From Chitinophagaceae bacterium (GTDB taxonomy: Bacteria > Bacteroidota > Bacteroidia > Chitinophagales > Chitinophagaceae), in contig JADJPV010000001.1 in assembly GCA_016713085.1 (NCBI GenBank), positions 1,178,001-1,242,000 of the forward strand: 64,000 bases of DNA, read 5' to 3'. Below the pieces are notes generated by a model that worked only from the letters and a program-made list of their open reading frames with translations, ran no database searches and was not told where the DNA came from. The position numbers and the translations under genes were made by a program. This document shows positions 35,814 through 44,271 of the stretch, in pieces (positions within the stretch are counted from its first letter, which is position 1; each line of letters starts with the position of its first letter).

Positions 35814-36527
35814 ATGAACGGTTCGAATAAGGCATCCATATTACTGGTAGAAGATGAAGAGCATTTACAGGATGCATTGAAATTAAATATTGAACTGGAA
35901 GGGTACGAAGTAACAACAGCCAACGATGGAGTTGCAGCCCTCAAAGCAATAGAAAATGAATACTTCGACCTCATCATTATGGATGTAATGATGCCTGAAA
36001 TGGATGGCATCAGTACTACAGAAAGTATACGCATCCGCAAAAACGAGGTTCCCATTCTGATACTGAGCGCCAAGAATACATCCTACGACAGGGTTTTGGG
36101 ATTAAAGAAAGGGGCAGATGATTATCTCACCAAACCTTTTAATCTCGAAGAATTACTGCTGCGGGTAGAGAAACTGATTCATAAGAATAAAAAAATTCAC
36201 GATAAGGACAGCATTGGCGATACCTACAAGTTTGGTAAGAACAGTATTGATTTTAAAGCACAGGAAGCCACCAACTTCAAAGGCGAAAAAATTCAGCTGA
36301 GCAAAAAAGAAAACATGCTGCTGCAGCTGCTCATTGAAAACCAGAACGAAGTGGTAACCCGTGAAAAGATTTTACAGCAGGTTTGGGGTTATAATGTGTA
36401 CCCTACCACAAGAACCATTGATAACTTCATACTCAACTTCCGCAAGTATTTTGAAGAAGACAGCCGCAACCCTGTTTATTTCCATTCGGCAAGAGGGGTT
36501 GGGTACAGGTTTGTGAATGAAGCATAA
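35814..36527 (+). CDS. OmpR/PhoB-type response regulator
   Basis: 237 aa: a receiver domain with acidic pair VEDEE, phospho-acceptor Asp57 (IIMDVMMPEMDG), Thr/Ser and Lys of the switch (ILSAK, LTKPF), and a winged-helix DNA-binding domain (TREKILQQVWGYNVYPTTRTIDNFILNFRKYFEED ... GVGYRFVN). It is the partner of the kinase immediately upstream. Targets unknown. No autoregulatory direct repeat was evident by eye upstream of gldH. Confidence 0.93.
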   Translation: MNGSNKASILLVEDEEHLQDALKLNIELEGYEVTTANDGVAALKAIENEYFDLIIMDVMMPEMDGISTTESIRIRKNEVPILILSAKNTSYDRVLGLKKGADDYLTKPFNLEELLLRVEKLIHKNKKIHDKDSIGDTYKFGKNSIDFKAQEATNFKGEKIQLSKKENMLLQLLIENQNEVVTREKILQQVWGYNVYPTTRTIDNFILNFRKYFEEDSRNPVYFHSARGVGYRFVNEA

Positions 36528-36668
36528 GGAACCGTAACAATTGTAAAGTTTGCAGCAGGTAAGAATTTCCCCTGTTTATCTCAATGAACTTTGCCAAGTT
36601 AACCACACATACTTTCTTCAACAAGCCAAACGATTTCATTACCTTACTTCAACAACAGTAAGAGTATT

Positions 36669-37730
36669 ATGAAACACTGCCATCTTCTTCTCCCCTTCAT
36701 TCTTTTCATCAGTTGCCGGGAACAAACTCTAAAGCAGGAATCAGCTGCCAACAGCTGGGCCATGCTCAACTTTGTAAAAGTAGATAGTCTTAATCCCATT
36801 CTTCAACCCGATTCTACTCAGCACTTCAATTGTCCCATCAGCAAACAAACTGTGAACTGGGAGGAACGTAATGTATTAAACCCATCAGCCATTGTAAAAG
36901 ATGGCAAAGTGTATTTGCTTTACCGTGCACAGGATCATGACATGACTTCTCGTCTTGGTCTTGCAGTAAGTGATGATGGCTTGCATTTTACCAAACTCCC
37001 GGAACCGGTTTTCTTTCCTGCCGAAGATAACATGAAACAATATGAATGGAATGGCGGCGTGGAAGATCCAAGACTGGTGGAAAGTGAAGATGGAACTTAT
37101 GTTCTCACTTATACTTCTTATGATGGAAAAACAGCAAGGCTTTGTCTTGCCACATCCAAAGATTTGAAAACATGGACCAAACATGGATTCGTTTTAAGCG
37201 ATGCAAAGTATAAAGATCTCTGGTCAAAGTCAGGAGCCATTGTTGCTAAACAAACCGGTGAAAAAATCATCGCCACAAAAATCAATGGGAAGTACTGGAT
37301 GTATTTTGGAGATACGGATCTGTTCATTGCTTCATCAGATGATTTGATTCACTGGACCGCTGCTGAAAATGAAGAAAGCAAAAAGAAGATCGCTGTGCTT
37401 CACCCACGCATGGGTTATTTTGACAGTCGTTTGGTTGAACCCGGTCCTTTTGCATTATTGAGAGAGGAAGGTGTTCTTTTAATTTATAACGGAAGCAATG
37501 CGGCCAACTTCAACGACAGCAGTATGCCGAAGTATACGTACAGTGCAGGGCAGGCATTGTTCGGCAAGGATCATCCTTACAAATTAATTGATCGAACAAA
37601 AACCAATTTTATTCAACCCGATAAAGAGTATGAAAAAGTAGGCGAGGTAAATGAAGTTTGCTTTGTGGAAGGGTTGGTGTTTTTCAAAAAAAATGGTTCC
37701 TGTATTATGGTACGGCTGATTCAAAAATAG
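36669..37730 (+). CDS. GH130-like glycoside hydrolase/phosphorylase, lipoprotein
   Basis: 353 aa with a lipoprotein signal (LLLPFILFISC). A five-bladed propeller pattern typical of GH130/GH43: VLNPSAIVKDGKVYLLYRAQD, SRLGLAVSDDGLHFTKL, WNGGVEDPRLVESEDGTYVL, TYTSYDGKTARLCLATS. GH130 enzymes phosphorolyse or hydrolyse beta-mannosides; in phosphorylases a conserved Asp acts through a bound phosphate. The lipidated, exported form would suit hydrolysis outside the cell (inference). Single gene with no SusCD neighbours. Confidence 0.82.
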   Translation: MKHCHLLLPFILFISCREQTLKQESAANSWAMLNFVKVDSLNPILQPDSTQHFNCPISKQTVNWEERNVLNPSAIVKDGKVYLLYRAQDHDMTSRLGLAVSDDGLHFTKLPEPVFFPAEDNMKQYEWNGGVEDPRLVESEDGTYVLTYTSYDGKTARLCLATSKDLKTWTKHGFVLSDAKYKDLWSKSGAIVAKQTGEKIIATKINGKYWMYFGDTDLFIASSDDLIHWTAAENEESKKKIAVLHPRMGYFDSRLVEPGPFALLREEGVLLIYNGSNAANFNDSSMPKYTYSAGQALFGKDHPYKLIDRTKTNFIQPDKEYEKVGEVNEVCFVEGLVFFKKNGSCIMVRLIQK

Positions 37731-37840
37731 CTGTAGCAGTTAAAGAATAAAAAGTGACTTTTCAAAGTCAGTCAAGCCTCCAATCTCCATCAGAATAAAA
37801 TGATAAGAACTTACGTACTTTCGGTTCTTACAACAAGCTC

Positions 37841-38938
37841 ATGAATCTCAAAAACGTTCAAACCGAAATAGACGCTTCTTTTCTTTACGGAAAACTTGCA
37901 CAGCATGAGGACGACCCAACTGTTGCCAATGTATTCAGGCAAATGAGTGAAATTGAAAACGGGCATGCAGTGGCATTTGCTGCAAAAGAAAATATTCCTG
38001 CCAATCAATTACCTGGCCCATCCTGGCGTGCAAACACCTTAAACTTTATTGGTAAAATATTCGGTTATGATTATGTGCTGGGTGTATTGATGGATACAGA
38101 GAAAAGTATTGCCAATGCAGTCATTCAAACTAAAAAGAAAAACAAAGAACAGATTACCGGTGCAGAAACAACCCATGTAAAGATTCTCCGCACATTACTT
38201 GAAAAAGAAACAGATGTATCGGGCAAGCATCTTTCACGTTTTGAAAAAAAGCACCGTTCTGTTGGTGGTAATGCCATTCGTGCAGCTGTGCTTGGAGGCA
38301 ATGATGGCTTGGTTTCAAACTTCAGCCTGGTAATGGGTATTGCGGGTGCAACAGCCGGACAGCAGGGTGTATTGCTTGCAGGACTTGCCGGTTTATTAGC
38401 AGGCGCACTTTCCATGTCATTGGGTGAATGGATCTCTGTAAAAAGTTCGCAGGAGTTATATGAAAACCAAATGCAGCTGGAAATGGATGAACTGGATGCT
38501 AACCCTGAAGGTGAGCAAAAGAAATTGCATTGATCTATATGGCCAAAGGAATTGAAGAAGCACAGGCAAACCAGATGGCAGCCGAATTAATGAAAGATAA
38601 AGCACAGGCACACGACTTTTTTAGTGAAAGAAGAATTAGGTATTAATGCAGAAGAATTAAAAGGCTCTGCAGCAGAAGCCGCCATTTATTCATTTATCTT
38701 ATTTGCCATTGGTGCAGTAATTCCTGTTATACCATTCATGTTTATGAGCGGCACACCTGCTATCATTGTCAGTGTTGCAGGAAGTGCAGTTGGATTATTT
38801 TTAATAGGTGCTGCCATCACATTATTCACCGGAAAAAATGTATGGTACTCCGGTTTCAGACAGGTATTGTTTGGATTAGCTGCCGCTGCCATTACATTTG
38901 GAATTGGTAAACTAATTGGAGTATCCTTAGCCGGTTAA
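37841..38938 (+). CDS. Ferritin-like/VIT1-CCC1 fusion (MbfA-like iron exporter; two compensating frameshifts)
   Basis: About 365 aa. An N-terminal erythrin-type diiron domain (TEIDASFLYGKLAQHED; EIENGHAVAF with ExxH) is fused to a five-helix VIT1/CCC1 transporter (GGNDGLVSNFSLVMGIAGA ... LAGALSMSLGEWISVKSS; then FAIGAVIPVIPFMFMSG). MbfA proteins of alphaproteobacteria export iron and protect from oxidants (family knowledge). Between 38517 and 38622 the frame shifts by a missing A (38517-38520) and an extra T (38617-38622). Corrected text is EQKEIALIYMAKGIEEAQ and HDFLVKEELGINAEEL, so both are probably sequence errors. It precedes batD (convergent). Confidence 0.88.
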
Positions 38939-38944
38939 ATAAAA

Positions 38945-40768
38945 TCAAATTCTTCTGTCAGCTTCAGTCATTAATTCAACTGCCTGTTGCAGTAACTGAT
39001 CTTTTGAATCATTCATGACAACACCGCTGAACACAACCATTTCACAACCGGATATAATTTGCTGAAATTGTTCGGCAAGATCAGTACAGTGCTTTTGTTT
39101 TAAAGCTTCAATGATATGTGAATTGCCATTGCTGTTCAATTGAAGGCTTAACCTGTCATTAAAAAATTGCCGAACCCCTTCCATCAGCAAGGTATAAAAC
39201 TGTTTATGATGCAATCCATCCTGTACATAAACAGCGGGTTGTAAAAATTCAGCAACAGTCATCCTTGGTTTTACCTCCACTTCCTTTTCAATAACAGCAG
39301 CAAATTCTTTCACCTCTTTTTTCTTTCTTGTAACAAAAAAGAAAATGCCACCTGCTAATAAAACAAAGCCACCTGCACCTGCCAGCCATAAATCCATACC
39401 GGTTTCTTCCTTTGCTGTAACAGGATCATTTGTATTGACAATAACCTTCTGTTTTACTGCTGCAGTTACATTCAGTTGTAAAGTATCTGTAGTGATTGTT
39501 TCGTACGATTTTGTTTTTTCATCAAAATAAGAAAACCTGACAGCGGGTATTTGAATCAACCCCCTTTTTGAAACTGAAAACGGAATATCAAATGTTTTTG
39601 TTCCGCTGATGGGTGATGTTGTTTTGTCAATCTCTTCATTCAGCTTTGCTTCAAAGGAATCAACACCTGCAGGCCAGTTGACTGTCGGTACAGTTATCAT
39701 TGGAATATTTCCGCTTCCTTTAATGATAATACGGAGAGTTGCATTATCATTCGCTGCAATTTCATTCTTCAGCAAACCTGCTTCCATTGTAAATTTTCCC
39801 ACTGCACCGTTAAACGTTTCAGGTTTATCTTTTTCAGGAAGTTCCAGCACATTTACTTTCAGTTCATCACTTTTCAATGTCAGTTTTTCCTGGATAATAT
39901 CATCACTGCTGATTTCACTGTCTTTCATTTTTTCCATCATAGCATCGAGCCAGCTGCTGGTTTCTTTGCTGTTCCTGGTTTTTACTTTGATCATCCGCAC
40001 AATGTTCTCAATCTCCACCGGTTCAATGATGAGCAATCCTGATTGCAATGGAAACAGCTGTACTTTTCGGATGAGGTAACAGTTGAACAATTTCCCATTC
40101 ACCATTTCTTTTGAAAAAATCCCTGCTTCCGGCTGTTCCAGATCAATTACAGAAAAACCATTTAGTGAAGGACGCTTTAAAACTTTTGACTCACTGTCGA
40201 GGCGGGTAAATAATTTGAAGGTAGCAAGGATAGGTTGACCCACATAGCAGGTATGTTTATCAATTGTTGCACGTATAAACAGGTTTTTTGCAACCTTATC
40301 TTTTACATTTTCACCGGGCATTAAATAATAATCCGGTTTTTCTTCCTCCTGTGAAGTTGATGCCTGGTCAGTAGTTGCAGCATCAATTACAACAATCACA
40401 AATGGTGCTGATGTAAGCAGTTTACCTTTTGCTCTTACAACAGCCGATGCAATGGGCAGCTTGCCTTTCAGTTTTGCACGGAGTGTTACGGTATAGCTTA
40501 CATATTCTGAAAGAGAACCGTTCACCCATGTCCATCCGGTTGACTGATCTAATCCGCTCAGTTGTTCAAAATTGCGAAAAGCAGGCGGTTTAAATTCGTC
40601 TACTTCTGTTGCTCCCTCTACCACAAATTGCAATTGAAAAATTTCATGTTGCCGCACAACAGTTTTACTGGGTATTACTGAAAATTTTACCTGTGCAGAT
40701 ACAGCAGTAATTGAACACATCAAAAACAGGAGCAGGAAAAAAGGCTGATATGTTTTTACCGAAATCAT
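38945..40768 (-). CDS. batD: BatD-family protein
   Basis: 607 aa: signal peptide (FFLLLFLMCSITAVSA), repeated beta-sandwich domains (VKFSVIPSKTVVRQHEIFQLQF ... PPAFRNFEQLSG), one C-terminal membrane helix (LAGAGGFVLLAGGIFFFVTR) and a cytoplasmic tail (QFYTLLMEGVRQFFNDRLSLQ). BatD belongs to the Bat (Bacteroides aerotolerance) operon, but no batA, batB or batC lies adjacent here. I chose the ATG at 40768, seven nt after an exact -7 box (40776-40783); a longer in-frame start at 40909 would read through a repeat. Confidence 0.9.
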   Translation of the reverse strand: MISVKTYQPFFLLLFLMCSITAVSAQVKFSVIPSKTVVRQHEIFQLQFVVEGATEVDEFKPPAFRNFEQLSGLDQSTGWTWVNGSLSEYVSYTVTLRAKLKGKLPIASAVVRAKGKLLTSAPFVIVVIDAATTDQASTSQEEEKPDYYLMPGENVKDKVAKNLFIRATIDKHTCYVGQPILATFKLFTRLDSESKVLKRPSLNGFSVIDLEQPEAGIFSKEMVNGKLFNCYLIRKVQLFPLQSGLLIIEPVEIENIVRMIKVKTRNSKETSSWLDAMMEKMKDSEISSDDIIQEKLTLKSDELKVNVLELPEKDKPETFNGAVGKFTMEAGLLKNEIAANDNATLRIIIKGSGNIPMITVPTVNWPAGVDSFEAKLNEEIDKTTSPISGTKTFDIPFSVSKRGLIQIPAVRFSYFDEKTKSYETITTDTLQLNVTAAVKQKVIVNTNDPVTAKEETGMDLWLAGAGGFVLLAGGIFFFVTRKKKEVKEFAAVIEKEVEVKPRMTVAEFLQPAVYVQDGLHHKQFYTLLMEGVRQFFNDRLSLQLNSNGNSHIIEALKQKHCTDLAEQFQQIISGCEMVVFSGVVMNDSKDQLLQQAVELMTEADRRI

Positions 40769-40775
40769 GGAAATA

Positions 40776-40783
40776 CAAATGTA
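40776..40783 (-). promoter_or_regulatory. Predicted -7 box of batD
   Basis: TACATTTG on the minus strand, an exact TAnnTTTG match, 7 nt before the batD ATG. Confidence 0.55.
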
Positions 40784-40837
40784 AAGCAAGGCCCTTGGTT
40801 TGCGGCAACCGTTGCTGTAAGGGGTTGTTAAATGATG

Positions 40838-40885
40838 GAGAGGGGAAGCCTCGCCCTCGTTCCCTCTCCGGTAGAGAGGGAGGCC
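40838..40885. repeat. Palindromic intergenic repeat, copy 1
   Basis: Complementary reading: CTCTCTACCGGAGAGGGAAC then GAGGGCGAGGC. It matches copy 2 at 41009-41045 (CTCCTTTGGAGAGGG, AGAGGGTGAGGC) in inverted orientation. Short stems CTCTC/GAGAG form inside each copy. Confidence 0.6.
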
Positions 40886-41008
40886 GAGCTTTGTTTTCTT
40901 ATTTAACAATAGTAATTAAGCATTTCAGCAATTAGATTTCAATGATCAATGAATGTACAAAGATGATGTGTAAGATTTGCTGTCTGCTTTTTTCACAAAA
41001 GCACCGTC

Positions 41009-41045
41009 CATCTCCTTTGGAGAGGGATAAGAGGGTGAGGCTTTA
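41009..41045. repeat. Palindromic intergenic repeat, copy 2
   Basis: CATCTCCTTTGGAGAGGG followed by ATAAGAGGGTGAGGC. It ends at the stop codon of the SDR gene (41043). Same family as copy 1. Confidence 0.6.
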
Positions 41046-41759
41046 CAAATCGCCCAGTTGCGGCCTGATGAGAATTTCTTCCACGCAAGCCTGTGGCGAA
41101 AGCTGTGCAGCTGCATAGATCATTTTAGCAATATCGTTGGCTTGCATAATCCGGTTGGATGTATTATCATAATCGCCCCATGAATCAGTCATTACAGCAC
41201 CGGGGAAAACCGCTGTCACTTTAATATGATGAGCTTTCATTTCTTCACGCAAATTCTGACTGAACCCGTTCAATGCAAATTTGCTGATGCTGTAAGAACC
41301 TCCATTTTCATAAGCACCTAAGGAAGCCACAGAGCACATGTTAAAAATATGTCCACGGGAACCCGCTGCAACACTTTGCTTCATCATCGTTGGCAATAAT
41401 TTTCTAGTAAGATGATAAGCACTGTATAAATTCACTGCAATCATTTCTTCCAGCATACCTGCTTCTTCATTATGTACACTGCCGGGTAAAAAGTTTCCTG
41501 CATTATTCACCAGCACATCAATAGCCATACCGTTATCAAGTAACCATTGCCCGAAATTTTCCACTTCTTCTTTCCTGCTCAGGTCTCTTGCTTTGGCTTT
41601 AATTTTTGTACCGGGATATTTATTCAGCAATTCCTCCACAGTTTTATATAAAGCAGCTTCATTCTTTGAACACAGGTATAATGTATGCCCGTGAGAAGCA
41701 AATACTTCAGCAATGGCTTTGCCAATTCCACGGGAAGCACCGGTAATGATAATGTTCAT
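41043..41759 (-). CDS. Short-chain dehydrogenase/reductase
   Basis: 238 aa classical SDR: MNIIITGASRGIGKAIAEVF cofactor loop at the N-terminus, NNAGNF, and catalytic SYSISKFALNGF (Tyr-xxx-Lys) preceded by Ser in NMCSVASLGA. It would reduce or oxidise a hydroxyl/keto group with NAD(P)H; substrate unknown. I start it at the ATG at 41759; a longer frame adds 22 residues but lies over a TAAAATTG -7-like box (41766-41773 complement). Divergent from the YjjG-like gene. Confidence 0.85.
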   Translation of the reverse strand: MNIIITGASRGIGKAIAEVFASHGHTLYLCSKNEAALYKTVEELLNKYPGTKIKAKARDLSRKEEVENFGQWLLDNGMAIDVLVNNAGNFLPGSVHNEEAGMLEEMIAVNLYSAYHLTRKLLPTMMKQSVAAGSRGHIFNMCSVASLGAYENGGSYSISKFALNGFSQNLREEMKAHHIKVTAVFPGAVMTDSWGDYDNTSNRIMQANDIAKMIYAAAQLSPQACVEEILIRPQLGDL

Positions 41760-41853
41760 GCTATGCAATTTTAGGTATTCGTGTTTGATCTTGCCTGCAT
41801 CCGAAATTACTACAACATCTGACATCGAACATCAAACATCGTAAATTGCGTTC

Positions 41854-42549
41854 ATGAAATACCGCCATCTCTTCTTTGATCTGGATCACACACTCTGGGA
41901 TTTCGATGCCAATGCCATGGAAACCCTGGCAAATGTTTATAAAGATTTACAACTGGAAGCAGCAGGTGTGGTTGACTTTGAACTTTTCTGCAAACAATAT
42001 CTGCACCATAATGCAATTCTTTGGGATAAGTATCATCATGGCCTTATCAGCAGCGATGATCTCAAATGGAAACGCATGAGCCGCACCTTACTTGAATTCA
42101 AGATCGGTAATGAAGAGTTATCAAAGAAAATGAGCGAATATTTTTTAGAAATCCTCCCCACAAAAAAAATACTCTTCCCCTACACACATGAAATTCTGCA
42201 GCATCTTAAACAAAAAGAATACAGGCTGCATCTTATCACGAATGGTTTTGAAAAAACACAATGGCGAAAATTAGACAACAGTCAGCTGGGCAAATATTTT
42301 GAGGAAGTAATTACCAGCGAAACCAGCAACAGCGTAAAACCCAACAAAGAAATTTTTGAATACGCCTTAAAAGTAACAGGTGCATCATTGAACGAAAGTA
42401 TCATGATCGGCGACAACCTTGATGCTGATATTAAAGGTGCCATGAATGCAGGGATGGATGCAATCTTTGTAAATCATTTAAAAGTGGAAACTGATGTAAA
42501 ACCAACTTACATTATTTACCACCTGCAGGAACTGGAGCAGATTTTCTAA
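41854..42549 (+). CDS. YjjG-like HAD-family nucleotidase
   Basis: 231 aa HAD hydrolase: motif I FDLDHTLWDFDANAMETL, motif II ITNGF, motif III Lys in SVKPNKEIFEYAL, and motif IV MIGDNLDADIKGA. The YjjG group dephosphorylates (non-canonical) pyrimidine nucleoside monophosphates; phosphoglycolate-like substrates are also possible. ATG at 41854 is preceded by TAAATTG, a partial -7, five nt away. Fully intact. Confidence 0.87.
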   Translation: MKYRHLFFDLDHTLWDFDANAMETLANVYKDLQLEAAGVVDFELFCKQYLHHNAILWDKYHHGLISSDDLKWKRMSRTLLEFKIGNEELSKKMSEYFLEILPTKKILFPYTHEILQHLKQKEYRLHLITNGFEKTQWRKLDNSQLGKYFEEVITSETSNSVKPNKEIFEYALKVTGASLNESIMIGDNLDADIKGAMNAGMDAIFVNHLKVETDVKPTYIIYHLQELEQIF

Positions 42550-42643
42550 CCTGCCAGGTTGTTTTCCCTCATTTGACCCATTCCTGCCTGTAAAAAGTGA
42601 TTCAAATCAGCTTAAATAATTTCTCCCCATCGCCTTCCCGGCA

Positions 42644-42651
42644 TACATTTG
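42644..42651 (+). promoter_or_regulatory. -7 box upstream of the small metal-related genes
   Basis: TACATTTG, exact TAnnTTTG, with TTTC 20 nt upstream as a partial -33. The TTG start of the first small gene is 26 nt downstream. Confidence 0.5.
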
Positions 42652-42676
42652 CACAAATCATTACCGGTCAAAAACA

Positions 42677-43051
42677 TTGCGTTATTTCATTTCCATATTG
42701 ATCCTGTTTGCATTTCTTGCTCAGTCGTTCAGCAAGTCCTTTATTGTACTTGACTATTACAGCAATACTGTGGCTTATGAAAGAAAATGTGAGAATAAGA
42801 ACAAACCAAAAATGAAATGCCATGGCAAATGCCAGATGATGATGAAAATACAGGAAGAAGAAAAAAAAGAAGAACAATGCCCTATAGGATGCAAAACTGA
42901 ACTAAAGACTGCTGTGCTTTTTTCCAAATCATTTTTTTCAGCAATCAATCATCCTGTCAGGGTTGAAGTTTCAAATCTCAATCAACTGATCTATACTACA
43001 GGAAAATCTGTTGACCGATCCCTGGACATCTTTCATCCTCCACAAGTCTGA
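42677..43051 (+). CDS. Small exported Cys/Met-rich protein, probably metal-binding
   Basis: 124 aa with a short signal peptide (FISILILFAFLAQSFS). Its core has Cys38, Cys48, Cys52, a MMM cluster at 54-56, and Cys68/Cys72 in CPIGC, the sort of ligands expected for copper or another soft metal. The C-terminus ends SLDIFHPPQV. Small proteins with the C..NKNKPKMKC.GKC pattern often occur next to metal-responsive outer-membrane genes in Bacteroidota (general knowledge). It starts at a TTG. It leads a cluster with two other small exported proteins. Confidence 0.7.
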   Translation: MRYFISILILFAFLAQSFSKSFIVLDYYSNTVAYERKCENKNKPKMKCHGKCQMMMKIQEEEKKEEQCPIGCKTELKTAVLFSKSFFSAINHPVRVEVSNLNQLIYTTGKSVDRSLDIFHPPQV

Positions 43052-43218
43052 TTGCCTGAACAGGCTGCTGAATTTTTCAGTTGAACAATCAATTTAAATG
43101 ATAAGGTATTTGAAACAGAATACTGAAGCTGCTGCTGGTTAAACATTCCGGCAGGATTCGGTAATACTCTCATACTTTTTATCATGATCGTATTTTCTAT
43201 TATTATAAAAACAAAACA

Positions 43219-43611
43219 ATGAAATCACTCGTATTATTTCTTGCCCTGATTACTGTAACAGCATTCTCTTATTCCCAAACGGCTGATTGGAAAGAGATGA
43301 AAGATTTTCATGCAGTAATGAGCAAAACATTCCATCCAGCTGAAGACAATAATCTACAACCCACAAAAAACAATGCAGAACAATTATTAACCATTGCAAA
43401 AGCCTGGCAACAAAGTACTGCTCCTGCGGGTTATAGTGGAAAGGTTGCAAAACCACTGCTGAAGCAATTAGTAAAGGAATGTAAAGAAGTTAAAAAGGCC
43501 GTTGCTGCCAACAAAACAGATGCCGAGTTGAAATTGCTGATCACCAAAGCACATGATACATTTCATGAGCTGACTGAAAAGTGTAAGCCCGGTGAAGAAG
43601 AAAAACATTAA
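43219..43611 (+). CDS. Small periplasmic helical protein (cytochrome c'/b562-like fold)
   Basis: 130 aa: signal peptide (MKSLVLFLALITVTAFSYS), then four amphipathic helices with conserved His and Cys near each end: DFHAVMSKTFHPAEDNN and KAHDTFHELTEKCKPGEE. There is no CxxCH heme-attachment site. The pattern resembles Bacteroidota proteins loosely similar to cytochrome c'/b562, but heme or metal binding is not shown. It sits between the Cys/Met-rich protein and the YHS lipoprotein, so a role in metal handling is plausible. Confidence 0.65.
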   Translation: MKSLVLFLALITVTAFSYSQTADWKEMKDFHAVMSKTFHPAEDNNLQPTKNNAEQLLTIAKAWQQSTAPAGYSGKVAKPLLKQLVKECKEVKKAVAANKTDAELKLLITKAHDTFHELTEKCKPGEEEKH

Positions 43612-43618
43612 CTATAGT

Positions 43619-43648
43619 AAAGCTGCCCCTGTAAAAGGGGCAGCTTTC
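43619..43648. terminator. Hairpin after the 43219 gene
   Basis: An 11-bp stem AAAGCTGCCCC / GGGGCAGCTTT, loop TGTAAAA. It has no strong T-run on either side, so it is a weak or structural terminator. Confidence 0.5.
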
Positions 43649-43718
43649 ACCCAAACAGCGAAAAATTATATTACTTAGTTTTACAGGATTAAAATCCGGA
43701 ACAATTAAAATTGAATGT

Positions 43719-44018
43719 ATGATCAGAAACAGTTTAATCGCCTTCCTTGCATCTTTTCTGCTGTTTTCCTGTGCAGAAAAAACTGAGAAAAAAGAAGCAG
43801 CTGAACCAATGCATGAGCACAGTACAACTGCCACAACTGAAAAAAATCTGTATAAAGATGTGGTATTTGATTCAAAGAAAGATTTTGTCTGCGGTATGCC
43901 CATTTCAGCAGGAGTTTCAGACACGTCACATTATAAAGACAAAGTGTATGGCTTTTGCAGCAAGGAATGCAAGGATGAATTTGTAAAAAGTCCAGGTAAC
44001 TATATTACTGCAAAATAA
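43719..44018 (+). CDS. YHS-domain lipoprotein
   Basis: 99 aa. Lipobox LLFSC, a His-rich linker (EPMHEHSTTATTE), then a YHS domain (DFVCGMPISAG ... KVYGFCSKECKDEFVKSPGNYI) with the CGM and FC..C residues that suggest metal binding. YHS domains often accompany copper transporters and periplasmic metal proteins. The tRNA-Lys gene follows 38 nt later. Confidence 0.8.
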   Translation: MIRNSLIAFLASFLLFSCAEKTEKKEAAEPMHEHSTTATTEKNLYKDVVFDSKKDFVCGMPISAGVSDTSHYKDKVYGFCSKECKDEFVKSPGNYITAK

Positions 44019-44056
44019 ATAGTTGAAAAGCTGTAAATTGCACCCCCGGCAATTCT

Positions 44057-44129
<73 letters not shown>

Positions 44130-44142
44130 CAGTTTTTTCTAT

Positions 44143-44213
44143 TGCCCGATAGTATAATGGTAGTACATCAGTTTCTGGATCTGATTGTCTAGGTTCGAAT
44201 CCTGGTCGGGTAA
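44143..44213 (+). tRNA. tRNA-Gln (anticodon CTG)
   Basis: A 71-nt cloverleaf: acceptor TGCCCGA/TCGGGTA (U1-A72 pair typical for Gln), anticodon loop TTCTGGA (CTG), T-arm with GTTCGAATC. The stem next to the loop has a T-T mismatch at 31-39. CCA is not encoded. Confidence 0.92.
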
Positions 44214-44214
44214 C

Positions 44215-44250
44215 AAAAAAAGAGGTAACAATTGTTGTTACCTCTTTTTT
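44215..44250. terminator. Bidirectional terminator after the tRNAs and psd
   Basis: A nearly perfect 16-bp stem (AAAAAAGAGGTAACAA / TTGTTACCTCTTTTTT) with a 3-nt loop and T6. It would end the tRNA transcript on plus and the psd operon on minus. Confidence 0.85.
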
Positions 44251-44271
44251 ATTTAGATGAAGTCTGATCAA

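Noticed and set aside
40769..40909. Longer start of batD
   Set aside because: The extension reads through an intergenic repeat and the -7 box; the signal peptide begins at 40768.
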